Below, piece after piece: positions 1 through 8,129 of a stretch of DNA of 32,169 bases. This DNA is from Planctomycetota bacterium (GTDB taxonomy: Bacteria; Planctomycetota; UBA1135; GCA-002686595): assembly GCA_030746555.1 (NCBI GenBank), contig JASLMK010000077.1:1-32169 (forward strand). Reading direction: 5' to 3'. Every line of letters starts with the position of its first letter. Position 1 is the first letter of the stretch. The translations under genes were made by a program, and so were the position numbers. The notes beneath the pieces were generated by a model, which searched no databases, was not told where the DNA came from, and saw only the letters and a program-made list of their open reading frames with translations.

Positions 1-244
1 CCTGCACCGGGAGAGCGTTTTCCGCCAGAGGGAGCCCACAGGCGAGGCGCGGGAGGTCGGTCGAAGAGGGGCCGGGGCCACCCCGCGGGGATCGGGATGC
101 GGGACGCGCCCGGGGCTGCCTTCGGCGGGGTGCGGCGCCCGAAGGAGCCGTGGGCGGGCCCCACTCCCCGCCGCTCGGTGAGAGGGTCGGCACCGCCGGG
201 CCCGGAGACGTCCCCGCCCGCTCGCTTGTGGAGCGGGGGGTGCG
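1..244. other. Unassigned left edge, no gene recognised
   Basis: The stretch is GC-rich and open in several frames, as expected from composition alone. None of its translations resembles a protein family I know; they are mostly Arg/Pro/Gly-rich, which is typical of non-coding frames here. It may hold the end of an upstream gene and the rmuC promoter, but I see no clear -35/-10 pair. A purine-rich stretch at about 231-240 is the likely ribosome binding site of rmuC. Confidence 0.4.
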
Positions 245-1429
245 GTGAGAGGATCACCGGGCACGCGGGGGGCGGCAGCCGGTCGCCCCTCCGGTTCCCG
301 CACCGACCCCTTCGCCCGCTCCGTGATCGAAGCCCTCCTCCTCGCCGGCCTCGCCCTCCTGATCCTCCTGGCGGTCCTGCTGCTCGCAGGCCAGCGGGCC
401 GACCGGAGGGCGCGCGGGGAAGCCGATGCGCGAGCGGGGGCCGCCGACGAGCTGGCCCTGGAGAAGGTCAGGCAGCTGGTCGAACCCCTGGAGGAGGGGA
501 TGAAGGCCTACGACCTCGCCGTGCGCGGCATGGAGAAGGAGCGCGCCCAGGCCTACGGCCGGCTCTCCGAGCAGCTCAAGGGGCTGATGGACAACGCCAG
601 CGCCCTGCGCCAGGAGACCCACGGGCTGCGCTCGGCCTTGAAGGACTCGAGCGCCCGGGGGCGCTGGGGCGAGATGCAGCTCGAGACCGTCGTCAAGAAC
701 GCGGGCATGATGGAGCGCGTCGACTTCGACCTGCAGGCCCACCTCAAGGACGGGGAGAAGACCCAACGGCCGGACATGGTCGTCCATCTCCCCGGGGGCG
801 GCCTGTTGGCGGTGGACGCCAAGGCGCCGGGCAAGCACTTCTTCGAGGCCTGCGAGACGGAGAGCGAGGAGCAGGCCAGCGCACTCCTGGCGCAGTTCGG
901 CGCCGACGTCGAGGCCCACGTGCGCGACCTGTCCAAGAAGGCCTACTGGGCCAACCTCGACCCCTCGCCCGAGTTCGTCGTCATGTTCCTGCCCGTCGAA
1001 GCCATGCTCGGCGCCGCCCTGCGCGTCCGGCCCGGCCTGGTGGACGAGGCGCCGAAGAACCGCATCATCCTCGCCACCCCCTTCACCCTGATCGCGGCCC
1101 TCTACACCATCGCCGGGGCCTGGAAGCAGGAGGACGCGGCCGAGAACGCCCGGGAGATCGGCAAGCAGGCGGGGGAGCTGGCCTCGCGGGTCTTCAAGAT
1201 GCTCGAGCACGTCGGCAAGGTCGGCCGCGGCCTCGAATCCGCCGTCAAGGGCTACAACGACGTCGTCGGTTCCTACGAGCGGCGCATCCGGCCCCAGGCC
1301 CGCCGCGTCCACGACCTCGGGGCGGCCGGAACCAAGGAGCCCCCCGAGCTGGAGATCGTCTCCTCGGGCCTGCGCGCCCTGCCGGCGGCGGAGGGCGAGC
1401 CGGGCGCGCCGGAGGCGCAGGAGGATTGA
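245..1429 (+). CDS. rmuC: DNA recombination protein RmuC homologue
   Basis: This is a membrane-anchored RmuC family protein (394 aa; E. coli RmuC is about 475 aa). The family has a nuclease-like fold and limits recombination at inverted repeats; its exact reaction is not settled. An N-terminal membrane helix lies at about residues 27-48, followed by a charged, probably coiled-coil stretch to about 130. The conserved core then shows GRWGEMQLE, VDAKAPGKHFFE, VMFLPVEAMLGAAL and ILATPFTLIAALYTIAGAW, which are family hallmarks. The GTG at 245 was chosen because GGAG lies about 10 nt upstream; a GTG at 323, just before the membrane helix, is an in-frame alternative with no visible binding site. No operon partner is evident: the next gene has its own promoter at 1497-1525. 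The 3' end is intact and the family assignment is firm. Confidence 0.93.
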   Translation: MRGSPGTRGAAAGRPSGSRTDPFARSVIEALLLAGLALLILLAVLLLAGQRADRRARGEADARAGAADELALEKVRQLVEPLEEGMKAYDLAVRGMEKERAQAYGRLSEQLKGLMDNASALRQETHGLRSALKDSSARGRWGEMQLETVVKNAGMMERVDFDLQAHLKDGEKTQRPDMVVHLPGGGLLAVDAKAPGKHFFEACETESEEQASALLAQFGADVEAHVRDLSKKAYWANLDPSPEFVVMFLPVEAMLGAALRVRPGLVDEAPKNRIILATPFTLIAALYTIAGAWKQEDAAENAREIGKQAGELASRVFKMLEHVGKVGRGLESAVKGYNDVVGSYERRIRPQARRVHDLGAAGTKEPPELEIVSSGLRALPAAEGEPGAPEAQED

Positions 1430-1496
1430 GCAGCGTGCCCCCTCCCCGCTCCGAACCCGAGCAGGCGCCCTCGGGCGTCGTCCGTCCCACCGGTGA

Positions 1497-1525
1497 CTGA
1501 CAGGGGGCGCGCGGCCGGCTACCTT
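1497..1525 (+). promoter_or_regulatory. Sigma-70-type promoter, short leader
   Basis: CTGACA (1497-1502) and TACCTT (1520-1525) are separated by exactly 17 nt. The predicted start site at about 1532 lies only about 9 nt before the ATG at 1541. This makes the earlier in-frame start at 1493 unlikely, because it would lie upstream of transcription. The boxes were found by eye and have not been tested. Confidence 0.55.
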
Positions 1526-1540
1526 GCTCGGGCGCATCCG

Positions 1541-2644
1541 ATGGCGTCTTCCTCCCGAGCGAGCTCCCCCTTCCCCTCCCTGGTCGTCTCGGCGGCCCTG
1601 GGGCTGGCGGGCGCGGCCCCGGCCCAGGAGGCGACGCGCCTCGCCGACGCCTACGTCGAAGCCGTCACGAAACTGAACGAGGAGCACCGGCGCAAACCGC
1701 GAGGGAACGAGGAGGAGCTGGCGAAGCGCCTGCCGAGGAAGGCCGCGCGGTCCCTGGAGAGGCTCCTGGAGCTGGACGAGGCGGGCGAGCTCGAGGCGGC
1801 CCTGCGGCGCTGCTCGACCGCGGCCCTCGACCTCGCCTTGGTGGGAGACTTCGACGCGCTCCGCCTCAGGCTCGCCGAGCTCGCGGGGGAGGAAGGCGCG
1901 CCCCTCGACGTCGCCCTCGCCCGGCCGCGCTTCCTGCTCATCGGGCAGAACGGGCTCTCGGTCGCCTACCTCACACACTTCGCCGAGGTGCTCGATGCCA
2001 TCCTCGACGCCTACGACGAGGTGTTCGGCTTCGAGGAGTGGAGCAAGGTCCCGGGCAAGAAGCTGCGCGTGCGCGTCCACCTCGAAGAGCGCATCACCTC
2101 ACCGCCGCACTTCGCGCCCCAGTTTCCCTTCCACTCCGAGATCGACTTCCCGGTCGTCGATCCCGACGAGCTCCGTTCGCCGACGAGCGACGGCAAGTTC
2201 TTGTTCTACGGCCTCTGCCACGAGCTCGGGCACGTGATCGCGATGTGGGGGAGCCCGTCCCACGACACCGACCACCACGCCTGGGCCCACTACACCGGAG
2301 TCACGATCACCGAGCACCTGACCGGGAGCCGCTCCTTCGCCGAGCTCGGGGAGCCTCTGCGCGACGCGCAGTACGGCCGTACCCTCGCCAAGGAGCGCGA
2401 GGCCCACCGGACGACCGAGCCCTCCCTCGACGACCGCGACGGCGTCCTCGCCACCCTGATCGCCCTGCACGACGCCGTCGGGGCCAAGGCCGTCGGCACC
2501 GCCCTCAACCACCTCGACCGAGAGGAGGAGCACCGCCGGGTCAACGGCGTGCGCTACCACTCGTTCGAGAAGCTCGCCGAGGGCCTCCTCGCCACCCTGC
2601 GCTCGCCCAAGGCCCGGCGGGCGGTCTCCGAGCTCCTGCCCTGA
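1541..2644 (+). CDS. Secreted HELGH-motif putative zinc metallohydrolase
   Basis: This 367-aa protein begins with a Sec-type signal peptide: a hydrophobic stretch at residues 12-25 ending in a GAAPAQ cleavage region. The first half is helical and charged. The second half has FYGLCHELGHVIAMW, with the zinc-protease HExxH signature at H227-E228-x-x-H231, followed by a histidine-rich DTDHHAWAHYTG segment that could supply a third zinc ligand. I infer a periplasmic or secreted zinc-dependent hydrolase, probably a peptidase. I do not recognise a named family, and the substrate is unknown. The start at 1541 fits both the signal peptide and the promoter at 1497-1525; an extension to 1493 would put about 16 unlikely residues before it. 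A hairpin follows the stop at 2651-2675. It could instead be a zincin-fold protein without protease activity. Confidence 0.75.
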   Translation: MASSSRASSPFPSLVVSAALGLAGAAPAQEATRLADAYVEAVTKLNEEHRRKPRGNEEELAKRLPRKAARSLERLLELDEAGELEAALRRCSTAALDLALVGDFDALRLRLAELAGEEGAPLDVALARPRFLLIGQNGLSVAYLTHFAEVLDAILDAYDEVFGFEEWSKVPGKKLRVRVHLEERITSPPHFAPQFPFHSEIDFPVVDPDELRSPTSDGKFLFYGLCHELGHVIAMWGSPSHDTDHHAWAHYTGVTITEHLTGSRSFAELGEPLRDAQYGRTLAKEREAHRTTEPSLDDRDGVLATLIALHDAVGAKAVGTALNHLDREEEHRRVNGVRYHSFEKLAEGLLATLRSPKARRAVSELLP

Positions 2645-2650
2645 CCGCCT

Positions 2651-2675
2651 CGGAGAGCTCCTCGGGAGCGCTCCG
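2651..2675 (+). terminator. Stem-loop after the HELGH protein gene
   Basis: An 11-bp stem (one mismatch) with a 3-nt loop starts 7 nt after the stop codon: CGGAGAGCTCC, TCG, GGAGCGCTCCG. No T-run follows, so this is a hairpin-type 3' end rather than a classical intrinsic terminator. Confidence 0.45.
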
Positions 2676-2752
2676 AATCCGTGAGGGATCCCAGGGAGAC
2701 TCGCGGGCGGGCGGTTTGCACGAGGAACCAAAACGGAATGGGCCGGTTGGGC

Positions 2753-2758
2753 TAGGCT
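2753..2758 (+). promoter_or_regulatory. Candidate -10 box TAGGCT
   Basis: TAGGCT in the context GGGCTAGGCTGG lies 73 nt before the ATG of the DUF1800 gene. It resembles GCTAGGATGG before 5807 and CCTAGAATGG before 23002. I see no convincing -35 at 17 nt. The intergenic stretch 2645-2831 otherwise holds only the hairpin at 2651-2675. Confidence 0.35.
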
Positions 2759-2831
2759 GGAGCGCAGCTCCGAAGACCCACGAACCCAAGACCGCGCCGC
2801 CTCATCGCAGGCGGGCCAGGAGTGAGGGACG

Positions 2832-4394
2832 ATGCGCGAATCCAGCGAGCAGTGCGAGACGGTCGGCGACGAGGAGGGGGGGCGGCCCGCGGCGGCCTGG
2901 AACCGCCGGAGCCTGCTCACCGGACTCACCGGACTCACCGGCGCCCTCGGCGCGCGCGCGGCCGCGGCCCAGGCGCCGGGGGGCCTGGGCTCGGCGCGCG
3001 ACGACAGGCGCGACGCGATCTTCTACCTCGTCAACCACGCGAGCTTCGGCTACACCCCGCAGATCTACGCCGAGGCCGAGCAGCTCGGCTACGACGCCTG
3101 GCTGGACCGCCAGCTGAACCCGGCGCTGATCCCTGACCCGGAGATCGACCAGTTGCTCGCGAGCTACCCGACCCTCACCATGAGCCACGCCGAGCTCTGG
3201 GAGGGCTACGGTCCCGGAGGCAACATCGGCGACGAACAGGACGTCGCCAGCGTCCTGATCGGCGTGCGGATCATGCGGGCCGTCCTCTCCCGGCGCCACC
3301 TGCTCGAACGCGTGGTCGACTTCTGGGCCGACCACGTCAACGTCCCGCACAACGACAACCTCCTGAAGCTCGCCCGCACGGTCTACGACCGGCGGGTCAT
3401 CCGCGAGCACGCCCTGGGGATGTTTCCCGACCTGTTGATGGCGTCGGCGAAGAGCGCCTCCATGCTGCACTACCTCAATGGCAGGGAGAACGTCGCGGGC
3501 GCCCCCAACGAGAACTACGCGCGCGAGGTGATGGAGCTCCACACCCTGGGCGTCGACGGAGGCTACAACGAGAACGACATCGTGGAGCTCGCACGCTGCT
3601 TCACCGGATGGGACCTCTATCCGCCGGACCACCCCCTGGCCGGTGAGTTCCGCTTCGTGCCCCAGCACCACGACTTCGGCGCCAAGACCGTCCTGGGGCA
3701 GAACATCCCCGCGGGAGGCGGCGTGAGCGACGGGGAGTTCATGCTGAACTACCTGGCCCTGCACCCGACCACCGCGAGGTACGTCTCGCGCGAGCTGGCG
3801 ACCTACCTGCTCGACTACGAGCCCCCCCAGGCCCTGGTGGACGCGGCCGCCGCCACCTTCCTCTCCACCGGCGGCGACATGCGGGAGGTCGTGCGCACGA
3901 TCCTCGACGAGCAGTGGATCGACGAGGTGGATCCCTGGGGCGCCGAGCCGAAGCTGCGCCGGCCGATGCACTTCGTCTGCAACGTGCTGCGCACTCCGGG
4001 GCTCACCCTGACCGATCCGCAGGGAGTCGCCAACCACCTCGAGCGCCTCGGGCACTTCCCCTTCCTGTGGCCCGCTCCCGACGGGTATCCCGACGACGCC
4101 GAGACCTGGGGGTCGGCCGTGCTCCCGCGCTGGGACTTCGCGTTCCACGCCTTCGGGGACGCCCTGCCGGGAGTCTCGGCACCGGCCGCCGCGCTCTACA
4201 ACGCCCTCGGCCAGCCGACCACCGAGAACCTCGTGGAGCGCGCCGCCGAGCTCCTCGCGGCCGGGAACCTCGTGGCCGGGGAGCTGGCCGAGGTCGAGGT
4301 CTTCCTGCGCTCGGGCGCCGCCGGCAAGGGCGAGCTCGCCATGCGCGCCGTCCTGGCTCTCGTGGCCGCCCTCCCGTCCTACCAGTACCTGTGA
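2832..4394 (+). CDS. DUF1800 family exported protein
   Basis: This 520-aa member of the DUF1800 family (PF08811) is one of a pair commonly encoded next to DUF1501 proteins in planctomycetes and other environmental bacteria; the biochemical function is unknown. The N-terminus has an Arg-Arg signal (NRRSLLTGLTGLTGALGA) suggesting Tat export. The body shows family features: YLVNHASFGYTP near the start, then VVDFWADHVNVP, GAPNENYAREVMELHTLGVDGGY, FTGWDLYPP, and the C-terminal part with WPAPDGYP. The ATG at 2832 is preceded by AGTGAGGGACG, a weak GAGGG binding site. The DUF1501 gene begins 11 nt after the stop, so the two are almost certainly co-transcribed and translated together. The promoter is probably near 2753. 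No frameshift or truncation is visible. Confidence 0.92.
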   Translation: MRESSEQCETVGDEEGGRPAAAWNRRSLLTGLTGLTGALGARAAAAQAPGGLGSARDDRRDAIFYLVNHASFGYTPQIYAEAEQLGYDAWLDRQLNPALIPDPEIDQLLASYPTLTMSHAELWEGYGPGGNIGDEQDVASVLIGVRIMRAVLSRRHLLERVVDFWADHVNVPHNDNLLKLARTVYDRRVIREHALGMFPDLLMASAKSASMLHYLNGRENVAGAPNENYAREVMELHTLGVDGGYNENDIVELARCFTGWDLYPPDHPLAGEFRFVPQHHDFGAKTVLGQNIPAGGGVSDGEFMLNYLALHPTTARYVSRELATYLLDYEPPQALVDAAAATFLSTGGDMREVVRTILDEQWIDEVDPWGAEPKLRRPMHFVCNVLRTPGLTLTDPQGVANHLERLGHFPFLWPAPDGYPDDAETWGSAVLPRWDFAFHAFGDALPGVSAPAAALYNALGQPTTENLVERAAELLAAGNLVAGELAEVEVFLRSGAAGKGELAMRAVLALVAALPSYQYL

Positions 4395-4405
4395 GCCGAA
4401 TAGTG

Positions 4406-5713
4406 ATGACGATGGAAACGAAGCGAGACGCATCGAGCACGACCGATCCGTGCGCGTGTGGCGAGTTCGGCGCGCTCACACGGCGCGGATTCCTGGGGTC
4501 CTCGGCCGCCGTCGGCGCCGCCCTCGGCACCGCCGGGATGGCGCAGGTGGCCCTCGGCGCCGGACGTGGCACCGAGCGAGAGCGCGACGTGTTGGTGCTC
4601 GTCTTCCTGCGCGGTGGGATGGACGGGTTGACGGCCGTCGTGCCCCACGGCGACCCGGACCTCTACACCGCCCGGCCGAACCTGGCGGTCCCGCCTCCGG
4701 GGCAGCCCGACGGTGCCCTCGACCTCGACGGGTTCTTCGGGCTGGCGCCCTCCTGCGCGCCCTTGGTGCCGCTCTACGACGCCGGCGACCTGGCGATCGT
4801 CCACGCCACCGGTTCCACCGACCCGACGCGCAGCCACTTCTCGGCCATGCGCTTCATGGAGACCGCCACCCCCAACATGGGCCCGACGACGATCAACGAC
4901 GGCTGGCTCGGGCGCCACCTCCAGACCAGCACGGCCGTCGGCGCCGGCGACCTGCGTGCGGCCGCCCTGCAGTCGACCCTGACCCGAGCCCTCGTGGGCG
5001 GACCGGGGGCCCTGCCGGTCAAGGACCCCTCGGACTTCCCCTTCCCCGGGCCCGCCGACATCGCCCCCCAGCTGCGCTCGGCGCTGGAGATCGCCTACGC
5101 CGGGGCCCACGAGCCCCTGGCCGGCGCGGCCGCATCGAGCCTTGGCGCGATCGACCTCCTGGCCGGCGTCGACTTCGAGAACTACCAGCCGGAGAACGGG
5201 GCCGTCTACCCCGGCGGGCCCTTCGCCGCGGGGTTGGTGCAGATCGCGACCATGATCAAGGCCGACATCGGCCTGGAGTGCGTCGAGCTCGACATCTCCG
5301 GCTGGGACCACCACTCGGGCATGGGGCCGCTCAACGGCATCCTCGCGGCCAAGCTGGCCGACCTCTCCGCAGGCTTGGCTGCCTTCCACACCGACCTGGG
5401 TAGCGCGGGCATGGCGCGCGTGACCATGGTCGTCATGACCGAGTTCGGCCGCCGCGTCGCCGAGAACGGCAGCGCGGGGACCGACCACGGCCACGGCGGG
5501 GCGATGTTCGTCATCGGCGGCAACGTGAACGGCGGTCAGGTCCACACCCAGTGGCCGGGCCTCGATCCGGGCAGCCTCGGCAACGGCGATCTCGTGATCA
5601 CCACCGACTACCGGGACGTCCTGGCCGAGATCGTGCAGCTTCGCCTGGGGAACTCGTCCCTGGACGTGGTCTTCCCCCAGCACACGCCCCAGTTCCCCGG
5701 CATCGTCGCCTGA
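4406..5713 (+). CDS. DUF1501 family Tat-exported protein
   Basis: This 435-aa DUF1501 (PF07394) protein is a sulfatase/alkaline-phosphatase-like fold member of unknown activity, and the usual partner of DUF1800 proteins. A twin-arginine signal, LTRRGFLGSSAAVGAALG, spans about residues 25-42. Family motifs follow: VLVFLRGGMDGL, SHFSAMRFMETA, NDGWLGRHL, ISGWDHHSGMGPL, and MTEFGRRVAENGSAGTDHGHGG, whose His/Asp residues suggest a metal site. Starts at GTG 4403, ATG 4406 and ATG 4412 are all in frame; 4406 is used here, but no strong binding site separates them, and coupling to the upstream stop (4392-4394) is likely. Co-export of the pair by Tat suggests that they work together in the periplasm (inference). 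Confidence 0.92.
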   Translation: MTMETKRDASSTTDPCACGEFGALTRRGFLGSSAAVGAALGTAGMAQVALGAGRGTERERDVLVLVFLRGGMDGLTAVVPHGDPDLYTARPNLAVPPPGQPDGALDLDGFFGLAPSCAPLVPLYDAGDLAIVHATGSTDPTRSHFSAMRFMETATPNMGPTTINDGWLGRHLQTSTAVGAGDLRAAALQSTLTRALVGGPGALPVKDPSDFPFPGPADIAPQLRSALEIAYAGAHEPLAGAAASSLGAIDLLAGVDFENYQPENGAVYPGGPFAAGLVQIATMIKADIGLECVELDISGWDHHSGMGPLNGILAAKLADLSAGLAAFHTDLGSAGMARVTMVVMTEFGRRVAENGSAGTDHGHGGAMFVIGGNVNGGQVHTQWPGLDPGSLGNGDLVITTDYRDVLAEIVQLRLGNSSLDVVFPQHTPQFPGIVA

Positions 5714-5752
5714 GGGGCGGGCGCTCGCTCCGCGCCTGGCCGCCGCGATCGC

Positions 5753-5758
5753 TAGGAT
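5753..5758 (+). promoter_or_regulatory. Candidate -10 box TAGGAT
   Basis: TAGGAT in the context TCGCTAGGATGG lies 48 nt before the ATG at 5807, leaving a leader of about 42 nt. No clear -35 element is seen. The 93-nt gap 5714-5806 holds nothing else I can support. Confidence 0.4.
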
Positions 5759-5806
5759 GGACCGGGTCGACCGGCGCGGAGTCGACTCCAATCGAAAGCC
5801 CATCCC

Positions 5807-6931
5807 ATGATCCACGCCGTCTCTCCCTCCGCTCTTCCGCACGCGCTGCGCCGCGCCGCCTGCCTCGCCGCTGCCCTGTGGCCCTGCACGTCCGCCCGCG
5901 CCGACGTGCTGGACACCGTCGCCGACCGTGACAACACGATCTACGCCGACGGCGCCGGAGACCACAGCAACGGCCAGGGAGACTTCGTCTTCGCCGGCAC
6001 CCAGGCCTCCAAGGGCCTCGCCCGGCGCGCCCTCGTCCGCTTCGACCTCGGCGCCATCCCCGCCGGCGCCACGGTGAACTCGGCGGAGGTGTTCCTCCGC
6101 CTCTCCCACACCATCGCCGGCCCCGAGCCGATCGCGGCGCACCGCCTGGCGGAGGACTGGGGCGAGGGAGCCTCCCACGCCCCGGGCCAGGAGGGCGGCG
6201 GAACCCCCGCCGCGCCGGGAGACGCGACCTGGATGTCCGCCTTCCACCCCTCGACCCCTTGGCTCCTCGCGGGCGGGGACTTCGACCCCAACGAGAGCGC
6301 CGTGACCGTCGTAGACGACATCGCCACCTACTCCTGGACGGGCGCGGAGCTGGTGGCGGACGTCCAGGCCTGGATCGACGGGGCGGCGCCCAACCACGGC
6401 TGGATCTTCAAGCACGCCGACGAGCTCGCCAACGCCACGGCGAAGCGCTTCCACAGCCGCCAGAACTCCGAGACCATCCACAGGCCACGCCTGGTCGTCG
6501 ACTTCAGCCTCCCCTGCGGCAACGTCACCGCCTACTGCTCCTCAGACCCCAACTCGACCGGGCAGGCCGCCCTGCTGGCGGTCGCCGGGCCTCCCTCGGT
6601 CAGCGGCGGCCCGCTCGACTTCAGCGCCGCTCCGGTGCCGAACCAGCCGGGGATCGTCTACTTCGGCGGCGGCCAGGTGAACGGCGGCGCCGGCGTGCCC
6701 TTCGGCAACGGCCTGCGCTGCGTCAACTCCGGCGGCGCCGGGGTCTTCCGCCTGCCGGTGGGCGTGGCCACGGGCAACCAACTCGTGTGCACCCTCGACT
6801 TCGGCGCCTCGCCGGGCACCAACGTCGTCGCGGGCAGCGTCTGGCAGTTCCAGGCCTGGTTTCGGGATCCGGCCGGGGGCGGGAGCGGTTTCGACCTCTC
6901 CGACGCCCTGACGGTGACCTTCTGCCCCTGA
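5807..6931 (+). CDS. Secreted DNRLRE-domain protein with shared C-terminal domain
   Basis: This 374-aa exported protein has a signal peptide over residues 1-32 (a run of Ala/Leu/Cys ending SARA). Residues 35-235 match the DNRLRE pattern of jelly-roll surface proteins: TVADRDNTIYADGAGDHSNG, RRALVRFDLGAIPAGATVNSAEVFLRL, then a segment with RFHSRQNSETIHRPRLVVDF. Such domains act as carbohydrate-binding or adhesive modules in large extracellular proteins; here the domain is nearly alone. Residues 243-374 are a 132-aa C-terminal domain starting YCSSDPNSTG and ending LSDALTVTFCP. It is clearly related to the last 132 residues of the gene at 30543-32087. The convergent neighbour's stop is 13 nt away. 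The role is probably structural or adhesive on the cell surface. Confidence 0.82.
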   Translation: MIHAVSPSALPHALRRAACLAAALWPCTSARADVLDTVADRDNTIYADGAGDHSNGQGDFVFAGTQASKGLARRALVRFDLGAIPAGATVNSAEVFLRLSHTIAGPEPIAAHRLAEDWGEGASHAPGQEGGGTPAAPGDATWMSAFHPSTPWLLAGGDFDPNESAVTVVDDIATYSWTGAELVADVQAWIDGAAPNHGWIFKHADELANATAKRFHSRQNSETIHRPRLVVDFSLPCGNVTAYCSSDPNSTGQAALLAVAGPPSVSGGPLDFSAAPVPNQPGIVYFGGGQVNGGAGVPFGNGLRCVNSGGAGVFRLPVGVATGNQLVCTLDFGASPGTNVVAGSVWQFQAWFRDPAGGGSGFDLSDALTVTFCP

Positions 6932-6944
6932 GGACCCGCCCGGG

Positions 6945-8030
6945 CTAGAAGTCGACCGCCACTCCGTTGGAGAGGTTGAAGGTGAAGCCGCAGGGCGAGC
7001 CCGCGGGGTCGCGGTACCAGCCCTGGTAGGTGCGGCTCTCGCCGGGAGCGCCGCCGCCGCCGTTGTCCTGGACCGTCCCGGTCAGGGTCGCCTCGCCGGT
7101 CCCGTCGATGCCCTCGACGCCCAGGCGCACGACCGAGCCGCCCGCGCAGCGCAGGCCGTCGCCGAAGGGCACGCCGCTGCCGCCGTTGATCGCGTTGTGC
7201 CCCTGGAAGAAGAGCATCGGCTGGCCTGGGGTTCCCCCCGAGAGGGCGAGGGAGACGGCATCGAGGTCGCCGGTGGCCTCGAGGCGGGCGCCCTCGGGGA
7301 AGGCGCCGTTGCCGCAGCCGCGGCCAGAGCCGCCGACGTTGCCGCAGGGGCAGGCCGCTCCCGTGCCGTCGCCGAAGCAGAAGGGCGTCCCGACGGGCTG
7401 GGGGATGGCCTCGACGATGCAGCCCGCGCCGCCGTCGGAGACCACGGTCACGTTGCCGTCGACGATCGCGGGTGCGCCGTCGACGCTGATCTTGTGCAGG
7501 TGCTCGGTGATGAAGTCCGCCACGGTCTCGGCGGTGCAGGCCAGGCGGGCGCCGAGGGTCAGCTCGATCGTCGCTCCGTTGATCGGGTTGTTGGGACCGG
7601 CGAGGTGGGCCGTGCTCGCCTCGTCGATCGTCATGTGGCAGCCGTTGGTGATGAAGAAGGTCGCGACGTCTCCGCCACCGACGACGCGCACCACGGGTCC
7701 GTTGCTCGTGCCCACCTCGCCGCTGAGGCCGTCGTTGTCGGAGGTGAAGACGGTCGAGTTCTCGATCGTGAGCAGGAAGCCGTCGGCCAGCTTGAGGTTC
7801 GATTGGCCGCCGGGGACCGCGACGTCGATCGGGGCGGGAGCGTCGACGATCACCACGTTGTCGGCGATCGCGACGCCGGGGTCCACCTGGGTCACCGACG
7901 AGCCCGAGAGGTCCCAGTTGGCCTCGTCGAAGGCGTCGTCGCTGACGGCGCCGGTCCAGACGATGTCCGCTCGCACGGGGAGCACGGCGGCGGTGCAGAG
8001 GATGGGGAGGGCGAAGCTGCGAGGGATCAT
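6945..8030 (-). CDS. Secreted protein with CPCGN-type C-terminal domain
   Basis: This 361-aa exported protein of unknown function starts with a short signal peptide (MIPRSFALPILCTAAVLPVRA). Residues 22-215 are rich in Asp, Val and Ser with repeated short strands (EANWDLSG; NVVIVDAP; LTIENSTVF; VTVVSDGG). This suggests a beta-helix or autotransporter-like passenger, although no family is certain. Residues 217-361 form the C-terminal domain FCFGDGTGAACPCGN ... FGDGLRCAGGS ... YQGWYRDP ... FNLSNG, shared with the FG-GAP protein at 24043-25863. The ATG at 8030 was chosen over an upstream one at 8108 because it begins the signal peptide and has GAAAGG about 9 nt before it. TACCCT at 8098-8103 could be its -10 box. 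The gene converges on the DNRLRE gene. Confidence 0.78.
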   Translation of the reverse strand: MIPRSFALPILCTAAVLPVRADIVWTGAVSDDAFDEANWDLSGSSVTQVDPGVAIADNVVIVDAPAPIDVAVPGGQSNLKLADGFLLTIENSTVFTSDNDGLSGEVGTSNGPVVRVVGGGDVATFFITNGCHMTIDEASTAHLAGPNNPINGATIELTLGARLACTAETVADFITEHLHKISVDGAPAIVDGNVTVVSDGGAGCIVEAIPQPVGTPFCFGDGTGAACPCGNVGGSGRGCGNGAFPEGARLEATGDLDAVSLALSGGTPGQPMLFFQGHNAINGGSGVPFGDGLRCAGGSVVRLGVEGIDGTGEATLTGTVQDNGGGGAPGESRTYQGWYRDPAGSPCGFTFNLSNGVAVDF

Positions 8031-8129
8031 CGGCGTGCCTTTCGGGTCGGGGCGTCTCATCGCGGCCGGGCCGGCGATCGGTCCGGTCTCTCGCTCCAGG
8101 GTAATCACCGGCGGGGAATCGGTGGGGTG

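Noticed and set aside
97..1500. Plus-strand frame overlapping rmuC
   Set aside because: It is an Arg/Pro/Gly-rich shadow; the RmuC motifs are in another frame.
2711..2758. TTGCAC near 2716 as the -35 for TAGGCT at 2753
   Set aside because: The spacing is 31 nt, too long for a sigma-70 promoter.
4379..6481. 700-codon minus-strand frame opposite DUF1501/DNRLRE genes
   Set aside because: It spans two real genes on the other strand and has no family features.
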